Shown: positions 13,468 through 13,939 of the stretch, piece after piece | Layout of the letters: each line of letters opens with the position of its first letter | How positions within the stretch are numbered: position 1 is the first letter of the stretch | Origin: an uncultured Collinsella sp. | GTDB lineage: Bacteria > Actinomycetota > Coriobacteriia > Coriobacteriales > Coriobacteriaceae | DNA length: 13,939 nucleotides | Assembly (NCBI GenBank): GCA_900540095.1 | Contig: UQEO01000048.1 | Location: 1-13,939, forward strand | Direction: 5' to 3' | Notes under the pieces: model-generated | What the model was told of the DNA's origin: nothing | What the model saw: only the letters and a program-made list of their open reading frames with translations | Database searches by the model: none | Made by a program: the position numbers and the translations under genes

Positions 13468-13939
13468 TGCAAAAGGCAATCTACACTACCGTCGGGATCG
13501 ATGAGCTGTTGCCGCATGTGCAGGCGCTCAAAGGTGCCGGCGCGCGCTTTGTGCAGATGCATGCCGAGCGCTGTGTGGACGACGGATCGTATCGCCTGGT
13601 CTATACGTTTATCGACGTTCGTGCTGCTCAGGAGCATATTGCGCAGGACGGCAGCTATGCGATCGAGAACCTGGTGGTTGAGGGCATCGACCAGTATCAG
13701 GAGATTCCGTCCATCAGCTCGTACTATCCGGCGGTATTCCCGTTTGAAAACGAGGCGCACGACCTATTCGGTCTTGCCATCACCGATATGCAGATTGACT
13801 TTAAGGGCTTTTTCTACCAGGTCTCGACTGCCGAACCCATGAGCGTTATCACGCCCGAGGTGAAGGCCGCGCGCGAGAAAGCCATGAAGGTGCGTGCCGC
13901 TGCCGAGGCCAAGGCGCGCAAGGCCGCGGCCGAAAAGGC
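13467..13939 (+). CDS. echD: EchD-like hydrogenase subunit (NuoC homolog), 3' end cut off
   Basis: The frame runs from ATG 13467 to the window edge without a stop (157 codons seen). The ATG overlaps the preceding stop as TAATG, and AAAGGAGG (13452-13459) lies 7 nt upstream. The body resembles the NuoC 30-kDa-subunit fold: a region around VYTFIDV (45-51), then SSYYPAVFPFENEAHDLFG (84-102), the family phrase with conserved E and HDLFG. NuoC-like subunits help join the small and large subunits. In Ech this domain is a separate protein, whereas in Hyc/Hyf it is fused to the large subunit; the sequence after residue 125 turns into a Lys/Ala/Arg/Glu-rich helix rather than a large-subunit start, which supports the Ech-type arrangement. 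How far the charged tail extends is unseen. Confidence 0.85.
   Translation, partial: MQKAIYTTVGIDELLPHVQALKGAGARFVQMHAERCVDDGSYRLVYTFIDVRAAQEHIAQDGSYAIENLVVEGIDQYQEIPSISSYYPAVFPFENEAHDLFGLAITDMQIDFKGFFYQVSTAEPMSVITPEVKAAREKAMKVRAAAEAKARKAAAEK

Noticed and set aside
12034..13479. A 481-codon open frame on the minus strand
   Set aside because: It is antisense to the EchAB-like fusion and EchC-like genes, is Arg/His-rich without any family motif, and has no better start site than chance.

Overview
The window joins the right end of an integrated mobile element (about 1-6297) to host chromosome (about 6298-13939). The host looks like a high-GC anaerobic gut actinobacterium, most likely of the Coriobacteriia (Collinsella-like). 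That placement is inference: it rests on GC-rich codon use, strong AGGAGG-type ribosome sites, an Old Yellow Enzyme/dienoyl-CoA-reductase-type flavoprotein, and an Ech-type membrane hydrogenase operon. No rRNA or complete tRNA is present to confirm it.

Mobile element, leftward genes (minus strand, 3023 down to 1): a small excisionase-like HTH protein, a 69-residue unknown, a RepA-like RecA-fold ATPase, a 148-residue unknown, a MobC-like relaxosome protein, and the start of a VirD4/TraG coupling ATPase that runs off the left edge. Several of these abut or overlap, as in an operon. Together they indicate a conjugative or mobilizable integrative element whose relaxase, and any type IV secretion genes, lie further left. 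Rightward genes (3175-5994) are a 410-residue unknown with a C-terminal Cys4 motif, a 69-residue two-helix membrane protein, and a tyrosine integrase with an unusual Cys4 tail. An AT-rich divergent control region (3024-3174) separates the two arms. Past the integrase lie short repeats (6147-6168 and relatives) that could be integrase arm sites. Next comes the 3' part of an initiator tRNA(fMet) gene (6253-6297) followed by a terminator, which is the displaced end of the tRNA gene the element entered. The intact tRNA copy should lie beyond the left edge.

Host side: 6387-6683 holds a very regular array of four inverted-repeat hairpins. Each has arms of about 15 bp around a loop of exactly 25 nt, the period is 80-81 bp, and one unit shows compensatory changes in its arms. 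It is the most unusual non-coding structure here. It lies upstream of a 676-residue FMN/4Fe-4S/FAD oxidoreductase (6826-8856), which ends at a strong terminator. After an AT-rich intergenic stretch comes a stand-alone protein resembling OrfA of IS150-type insertion sequences (9297-9701), with its own terminator.

From 9988 onward runs a group 4 [NiFe]-hydrogenase operon in Ech order. It begins with a 960-residue fusion of the NuoL-like (EchA) and NuoH-like (EchB) membrane subunits, then the NuoB-like small subunit (EchC) and a NuoC-like subunit (EchD) cut off by the window edge. The catalytic large subunit and the ferredoxin-like subunit would be expected next. Such complexes couple ferredoxin oxidation and H2 formation to ion translocation. 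Every functional assignment is from motif reading alone; no database search was run.
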